DNA from: Cellulomonas fengjieae
Lineage (GTDB): Bacteria > Actinomycetota > Actinomycetes > Actinomycetales > Cellulomonadaceae
Direction: 5' to 3'
NCBI RefSeq assembly: GCF_018388465.1
Contig: NZ_CP074404.1
Span: 186,001 to 250,000, forward strand
Length of the DNA: 64,000 nt
Of this stretch, positions 39,655-47,250 are shown piece after piece (positions within the stretch are counted from its first letter, which is position 1; the number at the start of each line of letters is the position of its first letter). The notes below the pieces were generated by a model. It ran no database searches. It was given only the letters and a program-made list of their open reading frames with translations, and was not told where the DNA came from. The position numbers and the translations under genes are program-made.

Positions 39655-40458
39655 CTAGCCCCCTCGCGTCAGTCGCTGCACTGCGGCGTCGAACTGCTCG
39701 GCTGTCAGTGACCCCGCATCACGCAACGCGACGAGCGTTTGAAGTTCAGAAGCGAGATTTCCCTGGACAGGCTTGGACGCGACGAACATTCGAGCGAGCG
39801 TGGGGTACTGCTGCGAGTTCAGGAGGGACTCGATGAAGGCGAGCCAAGGATCCTCGGACCCTGTGCCTGGGTTGACGGGCATATCGCAGATGGCGACACA
39901 CTCTGGATGAGCGACGGCGTGCGCGCGGATCGCTGCGAAGCCGAGCATCGTCGCGTCGCCGCTGTCGTACGTCTGCGCAGCCAGCTCGGTGTGGACCTTT
40001 GGATCTGCGAAGACGATTCCCGGAAGGTGTGGTGAGAGGAAGACCGTCGACTCGGTGAACCCGCCACCTGACCCGCCGAGCCCGTTGGTGATCCGGTACG
40101 CCATTGCCTTCGGTGCCGTCTGGTTCTTCACGGACCAAAGGCCGCGCGCGTCCTCGCGAAGTGCGCGCAGGTCGAAGCCGTTGGCGTTGTGTCCGCCGGG
40201 GACGCTGAGGACTCCGGCTGCGAAAGCTGCGGACGCCAGAATCCACTCGACCGCACCGCCGCTCCCGAAACGGTTCGCACGGTCCGTGGGGTTGACCCTG
40301 TGCACGTTCGCGCGGAGCGCCTGCTCGAGCTCGTTTCGAAGTTGTGTGCTGGTGGCGAGTGCGTCCCGGAACTCGTCGAACGCTCGAGATCCGCTGCTCG
40401 CGTCACTGCCGCCGCCGAGACCGAGGGTGCCCTGCTGACCTGCACCGCGCTTCGCCAC
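39655..40458 (-). CDS. Candidate restriction endonuclease with C-terminal SHOCT-like domain
   Basis: 267 residues. A PD-(D/E)xK-like core is suggested by GFDLRALREDARGLWSVKNQ (Asp96 and Lys111 in a beta-hairpin context), with Glu71 nearby as a further candidate. The C-terminus (residues 240-265, LVALRDAGSLTAEQFDAAVQRL) looks like a SHOCT domain, a short oligomerisation helix pair. GTG at 40458 is chosen because TAGGGT lies 7 nt upstream; longer frames upstream are antisense to other sequence. It is followed at once by the HNH gene and preceded by vsr. The nuclease call is inference from motif and context. Confidence 0.55.
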   Translation of the reverse strand: MAKRGAGQQGTLGLGGGSDASSGSRAFDEFRDALATSTQLRNELEQALRANVHRVNPTDRANRFGSGGAVEWILASAAFAAGVLSVPGGHNANGFDLRALREDARGLWSVKNQTAPKAMAYRITNGLGGSGGGFTESTVFLSPHLPGIVFADPKVHTELAAQTYDSGDATMLGFAAIRAHAVAHPECVAICDMPVNPGTGSEDPWLAFIESLLNSQQYPTLARMFVASKPVQGNLASELQTLVALRDAGSLTAEQFDAAVQRLTRGG

Positions 40459-40465
40459 GATCGGG

Positions 40466-40471
40466 ACCCTA
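40466..40471 (-). promoter_or_regulatory. -10 box TAGGGT (minus strand), leaderless start
   Basis: On the minus strand TAGGGT is followed by 7 nt and the GTG at 40458. It gives the candidate restriction gene its own promoter inside the vsr run. Confidence 0.5.
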
Positions 40472-40484
40472 GCGATCTGGTGTG

Positions 40485-40919
40485 CTAGCTGGTTGTCGAC
40501 GCACCGGCACACGCTGCACAAACGCGCTCGACGGCCAAAGCAACGTCGGCCGTGACCTCGTGTTCCCAGATGCGGAGCACCGTCCACCCGGCCTCTTGCG
40601 CGAGTCTCGTCGATCGTTCGTCGCGCACACGGTTGCGCTGCATTTTGGCTTCCCAGAGCAGAGCATTTGGCCCGGACCAAGGTGTGCGACGGCCATGTGT
40701 TGGGCAGCCGTGCCAGAAGCAGCCGTCCACGAACACGGCCACCCGGTGGCGCGGAAGCACAAGGTCCGGGGTGCAACCCTTGGCGATCTGAGGATGCAGA
40801 CGGAAACGGAAGCCCGCGGCGTGGAGCGCCGATCGCAGCCTCACCTCCGGCCTCGTCGAGACCTTCGTTCGTCCCGCGAGGTGTCGTCCCTGCGCTGTTG
40901 CGACCCATCTCTCAGGCAT
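40485..40919 (-). CDS. vsr: Very short patch repair endonuclease Vsr
   Basis: 144 residues. Vsr nicks 5' of T in T:G mismatches left by deamination of 5-methylcytosine. The signature is complete: GCTPDLVLPRHRVAVFVDGC with Asp52 as metal ligand, then FWHGCPTH, and AKMQRNRVRDERSTRLAQEA followed by VLRIWEHEV. ATG at 40919 is chosen from the TACGCT box 7 nt upstream; the longer frame to 40994 would overlap the divergent DHH-like gene. Its presence supports a 5mC, not m4C, specificity for the nearby methyltransferase. Confidence 0.93.
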   Translation of the reverse strand: MPERWVATAQGRHLAGRTKVSTRPEVRLRSALHAAGFRFRLHPQIAKGCTPDLVLPRHRVAVFVDGCFWHGCPTHGRRTPWSGPNALLWEAKMQRNRVRDERSTRLAQEAGWTVLRIWEHEVTADVALAVERVCAACAGASTTS

Positions 40920-40926
40920 CGAATCC

Positions 40927-40932
40927 AGCGTA
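40927..40932 (-). promoter_or_regulatory. -10 box TACGCT (minus strand), leaderless start of vsr
   Basis: On the minus strand TACGCT is followed by 7 nt and the ATG at 40919. It lies about 50 bp from the oppositely directed box at 40980, forming a compact divergent promoter. Confidence 0.5.
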
Positions 40933-40979
40933 GACACGCTTGACCCAGCACATCCCGCCGAGTGGATCCTCGTCGGCTG

Positions 40980-40985
40980 TAGATT
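40980..40985 (+). promoter_or_regulatory. -10 box TAGATT, leaderless start
   Basis: TAGATT is followed by 7 nt and the ATG at 40993 of the DHH-like gene. Confidence 0.5.
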
Positions 40986-40992
40986 CCCCGCC

Positions 40993-42132
40993 ATGGTCGA
41001 CGATCACTCAAACGCGGCAGAGCGGCGCAAGATCGCGATCGAAGCGCTCGGGCCGCAGTTGAGTGGAGACCCGAACTCAGCGGCGGGGCGCCTCGGACGG
41101 ATGCTCACCGACTCGCGTTCGATGATCGTCAGCGCAGACATCGACGGTCTCGTGTCCGCCGCAATGCTTGCGTCGGTCGCAAAGAACTACAAGATCGTCG
41201 CCTTCTCCGTTCTGTCGGGCGAATGGCTCGTTCACCCGAGCGTCGCGACGAGGGTTCCCGACGACGCGTTCGGTATTGACTTGTTCTCCACACGCTTCGA
41301 CTCGGTCAGCAACCACATCATCAAGTGGGGCGACCGACAGCCGAGGGCTGCTGGTGTCGCAGCAGCCTTCGAAGCCTGGGACTCGGCGGTCGACGCGGCC
41401 GCGAACGTCCACCTTGTCGCGTCTCCGACGATGTGGGCCGGCACGCAGGCGGGCTACGACGAGCCCGGCAAGGCGTACTCGGCCCGCTACAAGTACCCGC
41501 TGGGCACGGCGCAACTCCTGTTGGCGATGCTTGAGGCGTCCGGCAACGCGCCGAAGTTCTACGACCGGACGTACCTGCCCTGGCTCGTCGCGAATTGCGA
41601 CGGCGGCATTGCGACCTATACGCGCTATGCGGCGAACGCTCGCGTCTGGTGGCCGGTGTTGGCGGGCGCTGTTGGACCCGGGAGCCTCACGGCTCAGGTC
41701 TTTGACCTAGTGGACCGGATGCGCCCTCACGACTTTCTCGACGCCGTGCACCGGTTGGATCGCGAACGGGCACAGGCCGACCCCGCCTGGCTAAACGATG
41801 CCTGGAAGCTCGCCAGCACGGAGCCTGCAACGATCACGCGAACGCTCCGGTGGCTGACTGATCTGACAGGTTGGGCCGACCCCGTCCTCGGCGGCATCGG
41901 CGGCATCGCTGGCTGGCTCCGCCTGCCGACGAAGGGCAGCGCGCAGGTGTACTACGACTCCGACGCGCCTTCGGCGAAGGCGCTTGCACGCAACGCTGCG
42001 AGCTGGGTCAAGACGAAGGACAACCCCGCACTTGCCGTGAGCCTCATCCGCAACGGTGTCACGGCTCTGAATGCCAACTTCCTCGTGGGCGGCCAGTCAG
42101 GGTCACGCTTCAACTGGGTGGGCTCCTGGTAG
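40993..42132 (+). CDS. Protein of unknown function with DHH-like N-terminal motif
   Basis: 379 residues, soluble. Residues 44-60 read MIVSADIDGLVSAAMLA, like the first motif of DHH phosphoesterases (D-x-D-G followed by a small-residue helix), with Asp96 in FGIDLF and Asn107-His108 in NHIIKWG at places where DHH proteins carry an Asp and the DHH triad. The triad itself is replaced, so activity is uncertain. The middle has LVANCDGGIATYTRYA; the C-terminal 130 residues match nothing I know. It is transcribed divergently from vsr and the restriction genes from a shared promoter region, which suggests a functional link with that system. Confidence 0.6.
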   Translation: MVDDHSNAAERRKIAIEALGPQLSGDPNSAAGRLGRMLTDSRSMIVSADIDGLVSAAMLASVAKNYKIVAFSVLSGEWLVHPSVATRVPDDAFGIDLFSTRFDSVSNHIIKWGDRQPRAAGVAAAFEAWDSAVDAAANVHLVASPTMWAGTQAGYDEPGKAYSARYKYPLGTAQLLLAMLEASGNAPKFYDRTYLPWLVANCDGGIATYTRYAANARVWWPVLAGAVGPGSLTAQVFDLVDRMRPHDFLDAVHRLDRERAQADPAWLNDAWKLASTEPATITRTLRWLTDLTGWADPVLGGIGGIAGWLRLPTKGSAQVYYDSDAPSAKALARNAASWVKTKDNPALAVSLIRNGVTALNANFLVGGQSGSRFNWVGSW

Positions 42133-42150
42133 CACGTGCCGGTGGCGGCG

Positions 42151-42486
42151 TCAGCGGTAGGTCGGCTGCGTGCTCCACCACCGCTCGAGGAGCTCGTGGA
42201 TCAGAGCGTCGTTCGGCTCGAACCGGACGCCGACCTCCGCGCCCCACGCCTCGGCGTAGCGCTCGAACTCGCGTATGGCCACCCACCCATCCACCAACGA
42301 CGGTAGGAGCGAAGTCGTGGCAGCCGCCGGTGCCGCCATTGGCGACTTTGCCATCTTCACGCCACGGCGCAGAAGGTCGGCCTCGAATCTAGCGGTCTCG
42401 TCACCACCGGCGAACCTCACGCGGCCGACCGACCAAGGACAGTCGGCGGGGATCGGTCGGGGCCGGATCTCGTAGTCGTCGGTCAC
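42151..42486 (-). CDS. Hypothetical protein
   Basis: 111 residues, no signal peptide or membrane segment. The start is a GTG with GAGGAG at normal distance. The sequence is ordinary globular (EIRPRPIPADCPWSVGRVRF near the N-terminus; EFERYAEAWGAEVGVRFEP later) but no family is recognised. It is convergent with the DHH-like gene, 18 nt between stops. Confidence 0.55.
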   Translation of the reverse strand: MTDDYEIRPRPIPADCPWSVGRVRFAGGDETARFEADLLRRGVKMAKSPMAAPAAATTSLLPSLVDGWVAIREFERYAEAWGAEVGVRFEPNDALIHELLERWWSTQPTYR

Positions 42487-42551
42487 GGATCTGCTCCTCA
42501 GGTCTGGTCAGGGGACACGGAGACTGGTCAGCGCGCGGGCGGCGTCCTGGT

Positions 42552-42781
42552 TCAACCAGGGTGCTCGAGCGAGCTGCGGATGCGCGCGGCATCGGCGTCG
42601 GCGATCTCGTCGGTAAGGGTGATCGGCTCGGCGGCCGCGTTGTACATCGTCATGAAGGCAGGCCCGAACTCGTACGGAGCACGGCCTGCCGCGCTGACGT
42701 CAATGTCGTAAGTGTCCCGCCGTCGTCGTGCACCGTGACGAAGACGGGCAGCCCGACCGTGTAGGTGCGAGGCGCGGTCAT
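42552..42781 (-). pseudogene. Small gene broken by a frameshift, coupled to the recombinase gene
   Basis: The ATG at 42781 overlaps the recombinase stop (ATGA). The frame reads MTAPRTYTVGLPVFVTVHDD, then near 42715 the protein-like sequence continues in another frame as TYDIDVSAAGRAPYEFGPAF to a stop at 42552. Joined, the two parts make one plausible protein of about 75 residues. A single-base loss near 42715 explains it; a sequencing error would too. Confidence 0.55.
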
Positions 42782-43452
42782 GAACGGGCCTCCGGCTCCG
42801 TGCCGCTCGCAGTAGGTGCGAGCACCGGACACGGCGGCAGAGCGCGATACAAGGTCGCAGTGCCAACACCCAGCTCTTTCGCAATGTCCGGTACGGTCCG
42901 CTCGAGGGGGTCCCGCAGGTGTGCCGCATAGGCGACCTGGTCGTCGGACAGTGCCCGAGGACGACCCACGCCGCGACCGTCGCCCTTCGCCTCACGAACA
43001 GCGCGGGCGTGAGCTATACGTTCAGCGTTATAGACCCGCTCAAGCTCTGAGAAGAGGCCCAGGAGAGCGAGCGCTAAGCGTGCCGTCGCCGAGTCGTCGG
43101 CGGTGTTGATGGGGATCGGGTCCGCGAGCGTGCGCATCCCGATACCCCGCTCGCGCAGGTCGTGGACGATGTTCAAGGTGTCGCGAAGACTTCCACCCAG
43201 GCGGTCAAGCGTGTAGCACAGCACCAGATCCCGAGGGCGCGCGTACGTCAGCAGCGCCTGAAGGCCAGGACGGGCGGTGTGCGCACCGGTGGCCTTGTCG
43301 ACAAAGACGCGCTCCGGCGCGACGCCCGCGGATTCGAGCGCGGCGATCTGCCGGTCGAGGTGCTGGGCGGTCGTTGACACTCGCGCATAGCCCAACAGTG
43401 CACCGTGGTCGTGTCCAAGGACACGGCGATGCGGTTCCGCCCGCGGGCTCAA
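42778..43452 (-). CDS. Serine recombinase (resolvase/invertase family)
   Basis: Up to 224 residues. The catalytic Ser is in LGYARVSTTAQHLDRQI; the core continues with FVDKATGAHTARPGLQALL, LDRLGGSLRDTLNIV and a long helix, and a C-terminal helix-turn-helix (VPDIAKELGVGTATLYRAL) preceded by GVGRPRALS. It is a small resolvase/DNA invertase, not a large integrase. The start is uncertain: the open frame begins at a TTG (43452), but another TTG immediately before GYARVS is also possible. It may come from a transposon or resolve or invert part of the island. Confidence 0.85.
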   Translation of the reverse strand: MSPRAEPHRRVLGHDHGALLGYARVSTTAQHLDRQIAALESAGVAPERVFVDKATGAHTARPGLQALLTYARPRDLVLCYTLDRLGGSLRDTLNIVHDLRERGIGMRTLADPIPINTADDSATARLALALLGLFSELERVYNAERIAHARAVREAKGDGRGVGRPRALSDDQVAYAAHLRDPLERTVPDIAKELGVGTATLYRALPPCPVLAPTASGTEPEARS

Positions 43453-43760
43453 GGCGGAGGAGCTGCCGGTCTAGCTTCGTGGTCGCCTCGTGGGAGCCAT
43501 CGTCTGCCGCTCTGGCACGCCGAAGTGCCAAAGACGGGGCGTTTCGGGTCCTAGTCGCGGAGGACGAGAGAAGGTGCGATTCGGAAGCAGGGATTGCGGC
43601 GCGACAGCCTCGCCCAGCACAAGACGCTGCCGCGCAGCACGTTTTCGGCGGCACACCCAGACGGATCGGCCGTGCACCCGTTGACAGAGGCGCGCGAGGT
43701 GCTCGCTGAGCTCAACGCGGAGCGGGTCATCGCTCGTAAGTCGGCGCGTTTCGCGGGACC
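43453..43760. other. Gene-free segment between recombinase and Cys/His/Asp protein
   Basis: No credible gene on either strand. A plus-strand stretch around 43681-43740 (LTEAREVLAELNAERVIARK) has protein-like composition but no start and no family. Confidence 0.4.
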
Positions 43761-44201
43761 TCAGGGGTGCTCCGCCATCACATCCTCGAGAACGGCCTTC
43801 CAGACGAGGGCGCCCGGCCACGCCCAAATCTCCGACGTCGGGTGCAGCCCCAGCAGCGTTGGGTAGCGCTCTTCAAGGGGGTTCGTGCCGAGTCCGACAA
43901 GTGGCTGGTCGAACCTGGCGTGCTGGTGCGCTGTCAGGTCGAGGAACAGGTCGTCACGGACCAACCAGTCGTGGCGAGGCATTCCCTCGAGCGTTGATGC
44001 GTTCCACAGCGTCCACTCTCCGAGGCCTGCTTCTCGCAAGAGCTCGTCGCCGGCAAATGACGCCCACGTGCATGACCCCCGCGGGAAGGACTTCACACCT
44101 TCGACGTTCCGAGACCGGTCGGTAGACGCCGCCGCAACGAACGCCGTTGCAAAGGCGTCCAGTCGCCGTAGCTCGTCGTTGTCGCCACCGGACCAGATCA
44201 C
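43761..44201 (-). CDS. Small protein with Cys-His-Asp arrangement (possible papain-like fold)
   Basis: 146 residues. Three segments are spaced like a transglutaminase/papain-type triad: FPRGSCTWASFAGDELL (Cys44), PRHDWLVRDDL (His77) and LFLDLTAHQHARFD (Asp88). Such a layout is known from small predicted peptidase-fold proteins of unknown role. GTG at 44201 is chosen because TAGGGT lies 7 nt upstream; the longer upstream frame is Arg-rich and unlikely. No partner gene is adjacent. The enzymatic call is inference. Confidence 0.55.
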   Translation of the reverse strand: MIWSGGDNDELRRLDAFATAFVAAASTDRSRNVEGVKSFPRGSCTWASFAGDELLREAGLGEWTLWNASTLEGMPRHDWLVRDDLFLDLTAHQHARFDQPLVGLGTNPLEERYPTLLGLHPTSEIWAWPGALVWKAVLEDVMAEHP

Positions 44202-44520
44202 GATCGCGACCCTAGCGCCCGACCCTGCACTCGCCCCTGTGATGGCGCTTACTCCTTGAACGGGCAGGACGGCGCGAGTCGGGCGGCGCGCCGGCGGTCC
44301 CGCTTCGGGAGATTGACCCGTGCGCCGGGTCGCGGCGTGTCTATCAACTGGACCACCTTCCCGGCAATGACGCAGGAGTCGGCGACGGTCGCACGCAACG
44401 GTCGCTGCCTTGGCCCAACTCGCGACCGCACGCCCCGGCGGCGCACCTCCTGCCCCTTCGCTGCCTGGCGTTGCCAGCGAGACGTCGACACGGCCCGTGC
44501 AGCGGAGTACAAAACACCTC
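44202..44520. other. Intergenic region between divergent genes
   Basis: About 320 bases without a credible gene. It contains the leaderless promoter of the minus-strand gene and presumably that of the plus-strand gene at 44521. Confidence 0.5.
44209..44214 (-). promoter_or_regulatory. -10 box TAGGGT (minus strand), leaderless start
   Basis: On the minus strand TAGGGT is followed by 7 nt and the GTG at 44201. Confidence 0.5.
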
Positions 44521-44931
44521 ATGACCGACCTTTCGTATCCGCCGGCGACTGTCACACGTCGTGAGTTCTTCGTACCCCCGGGCAGCACCGGCGCGCACGC
44601 GCTGGAGAAGTGGGAGGCGTTCAAGGAGGGTGGAGGATTCTTCCCGACGACCGAGCGGAAGATTCAGCGCTTGGTGTACTCAAACTGGCGCGGGGAGACG
44701 ACGTCGGAGGTCGGCTACCTCGAGAACGACGACATAGCCGAGTGGTTGACAACCGCGATCTACGAACCTGATGGCGATTACCCGTTCATGGTGTGCATCA
44801 TCCGGATCGCGAGTGGGACTGTCGTTCAGCGCAACCCTCCGATCCTCATCAGCCGAGGCGACATTCACGAGGTAATCGACTTCCTCGATCAAACGCCCGC
44901 CGCCACGCTCGACGACACCGATTCAGCCTGA
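44521..44931 (+). CDS. Hypothetical protein
   Basis: 136 residues, soluble, no recognised family. The N-terminus MTDLSYPPATVTRREFFVPP and the body (LVYSNWRGETTSEVGYLEND, IIRIASGTVVQRNPPILIS) are typical of a folded beta-rich protein. TACAAA lies 7 nt before the ATG, a weak leaderless promoter. It is followed by the AbiGi-like gene after a gap of about 190 bases. Confidence 0.6.
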   Translation: MTDLSYPPATVTRREFFVPPGSTGAHALEKWEAFKEGGGFFPTTERKIQRLVYSNWRGETTSEVGYLENDDIAEWLTTAIYEPDGDYPFMVCIIRIASGTVVQRNPPILISRGDIHEVIDFLDQTPAATLDDTDSA

Positions 44932-45123
44932 ACCCGACCGAACGAGCCGCAGGGCCAGGACCTCGCTGGTACGCCCAGAACCACCTGGACTCGCGGCGCA
45001 ACATCTACAGGGGCGGCGGCGGTACCCGCGCCGGTCAGGCAGTCGCAGCCGATCTTCGGGTGTCCCGGCTCCGGTTGTAGGTGAGAGGCACATCGGTGTT
45101 GACATCTCCGAGACGATGTCTGC

Positions 45124-45777
45124 GTGATCCCGACCGTCTTCGATCCACTAGAGCGTCCGACGCCACGCCTGGTGCACTTCACGGGCCGGCCGCGCGGCGA
45201 CTCACCGCTGCCAGGGGACGTCGCACATCTGAACGCTGAACAGCGTCTCGCCTCGATTCTCGTGTCTGGGCAACTGCGGGCGTTCCCGGTGTACGGCACG
45301 GTTGACGTTCCTGTCATCGGCGCGTCGGACATCTCGCCGGCGGACCTCGAAGCGGCATTCCGAACCGGCCTCAGCACCCGCGGCCCCTTCGAGCCCTGGG
45401 CGCTAGTCCTCAGCCGAACATCTATGTGGGTCTCAGGTGCGCGACCGGTTCTTTATGCGGACTACGCGGAAGCCCCGAAGATCCGCGCGGCGCTGGATGA
45501 GCGTTCGCCAGGCCGTAGTGCGCTCGTCCAGCGCATCGACCTCATCATGTACAGGTCCGACTGGACGCACGAGCGTGAGTGGCGCTGGATCGCGGGCGCT
45601 GCACGCGAACGAATCCCTGTGTGGCCTCAGCTCGACGCAGTCATCGTCGCTCAGAAGGGCTGGCAGCCTCCTGGGCTGGGGGCACGCCCTGACGCTGCGA
45701 AGGTGCAGCGCTGGTGGTGGTCTGGGACCCACCTCATCGACGACGGCCTGATCACCGAGCCCTCGCCGTACGAGTAG
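45124..45777 (+). CDS. AbiGi-like / abortive-infection-related protein
   Basis: 217 residues. The layout RLVHFTGRP near residue 15, then QRLASILVSGQLRAFPVYG, VIGASDISPADLEAAF, FEPWALVLSRTSMWVSGARP and HEREWRWIAG resembles the AbiGi/DUF2971 type of proteins linked to abortive phage infection, as remembered. The exact family cannot be confirmed without a profile search. The GTG start is the first in frame; no clear ribosome-binding site is seen. Its place in a restriction island fits a defence role. Confidence 0.45.
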   Translation: MIPTVFDPLERPTPRLVHFTGRPRGDSPLPGDVAHLNAEQRLASILVSGQLRAFPVYGTVDVPVIGASDISPADLEAAFRTGLSTRGPFEPWALVLSRTSMWVSGARPVLYADYAEAPKIRAALDERSPGRSALVQRIDLIMYRSDWTHEREWRWIAGAARERIPVWPQLDAVIVAQKGWQPPGLGARPDAAKVQRWWWSGTHLIDDGLITEPSPYE

Positions 45778-45903
45778 GACGCCCTCGTCCGATCAGGTAG
45801 ACGAGTCGGACCGCGAGGATGCTGGATGCGCCCCTCTCGCTACCAGGACTCTGAGAGCGGCGCCGCGCTAACGATGCTCCATCGCACCATTAAGAGAGCG
45901 CGG

Positions 45904-46512
45904 ATGAGCGAGCGGACGAAGAGCAAGGGCGCACGCTTCCGTGAGTGGATCGCCGGCGAGAAGACGTTTTCCGTGCTCATCCTGTTGCTGTCGGCCTTGC
46001 TTGGCTTTGCTCTCGGTCTCATTCCGGGGGCAGTCGAGCGCTCCGACGATGCTCGTGCGCGAGAGATAGCCCCAGGGGTTAGAGATCACTGGGTTCGACT
46101 TCGCCGACGCCGACGCGCTGGCCCTCGCCGCCGGCGCCGACACGGACGCTTCGGGGCTCGCCGCAAGCATGTTGCTCACGAACCGTGCCGAGCAGGCGGT
46201 AACGGTAGTTCGACTCTCATTCGCACGCGGCGACGACGAGTACACCGTCCGATTCGCGACGCGCCAAGATTGCAAGGGCGGATCAGTCACGCTCGCCCCG
46301 GGCGGCGCGTCCGCAGTTCAAGTCTTCGTGGAGGTGCCCGGGACTGTGCTTCAGACATCGCTCAGAGCAAGGTCTACGGGAGCCTGATCGCAACGACGGC
46401 CACCGGAGAGGAGATCGTCGTGTTGCAGGGCGCTGCCGTCATTCCTCGGGGTGAAGATGAGGACTTAGGGACTCTGTCTTTCGATTGCTCGGCCGACTGG
46501 ATTTACGGCTGA
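45904..46512 (+). pseudogene. Membrane-anchored protein gene with two frameshifts
   Basis: The ATG at 45904 opens MSERTKSKGARFREWIAGEK followed by one membrane helix (FSVLILLLSALLGFALGLI). Near 46070 the protein-like reading moves to another frame (TGFDFADADALALAAG to VFVEVPGTVLQTSLR), and near 46360 it returns to the first (KVYGSLIATTATGEEIVVLQ) to the stop at 46512. Two compensating shifts suggest either decay or sequencing errors. The predicted product is a small anchored protein with a beta-rich outer domain of unknown function. Confidence 0.5.
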
Positions 46513-47250
46513 TGTCTCGAGGGCGAGCCGGGCTCTTCTAGCGACAGCGCCGAGGTGGGGACGGCACCACCGAGCACATCACCCTGACGGTGCTGTTCGG
46601 CCAGGAAGCCGACTGGGATGCCATCGACGACGTCGCCCTCGACGCCCTGCCCGATGGCGATCTGGATGCCGCACCCATGGTGCGTGTGTGGGTGGCGCCC
46701 TGGCAGACGTGCTAACAATGCCACGAGCCCAGGCCGCTGGCTGAGTCCACTAGTTCGGCTTGAAGCGGAGGTCCCGTGCAGACGCCCTGGGAGTCACAGC
46801 TCATACCGCGACGTTTTCTTCAAGCCTGAGCCCCGCCCTGGGGCTGAGCTGCGCGTCGCGGGCCTGTACGGGAGTGCAGCTCGTTTGAAGGCGGGACATT
46901 CCTGAAAGGCTTGGCTGATCGGTGGTCGACGGTGCGGTCGACGTGCCGGACGTGCTCCAGCTGTCAAGGTGCAGGTCAGCCGTGGGACACGGTAACGATC
47001 GGGAAGTGCAGGGCCTCGCATCTAGCCACCTGGTGCCGGTGTCAGCGGGCGCCGGTGCACTGGTCGGATGAGCAATCCCCGCCGACCCCGACCCCAGTGG
47101 TGTGCCCGTGCGCCACGATGGTGCCCGCTGATCGGCCGCGCCAGCCGGCGCCCCTGGATCTGCCATCTGTGCCGAGCCGGGAAGGCCCCGGCATGAGCCC
47201 TGAACAGATCGTGCTCCCGTGGCTTTCGGCGCACCCTGATCGCGAGTACG
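46513..47250. other. Decayed segment at the right side of the island
   Basis: No complete gene in about 740 bases. Protein-like fragments include a plus-strand piece ending at 46715 (TLTVLFGQEADWDAIDDVAL) with a stop just upstream and no good start, and a 42-codon frame at 47068-47196 with a CxxC pair (WICHLCRAGKA) that recalls phage HNH proteins. Both are probably remnants. Confidence 0.4.

Larger units (their letters stand above)
36861..47250. mobile_element. Lower-GC genomic island with restriction/defence genes, next to tRNA-Ser
   Basis: From the 3' end of tRNA-Ser(UGA) to just before the GH32 gene, base composition is visibly less GC-rich and codon use more relaxed than on either side. 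Gene content changes to methyltransferase, nucleases, Vsr, a serine recombinase, an AbiGi-like protein, unknowns and broken genes. No tyrosine integrase and no second copy of the tRNA 3' end was found, so the right border is approximate and the element looks decayed. Confidence 0.65.

Noticed and set aside
46503..46724. A 73-codon minus-strand frame in the decayed segment
   Set aside because: The plus-strand fragment over the same bases is more protein-like; neither has a convincing start.
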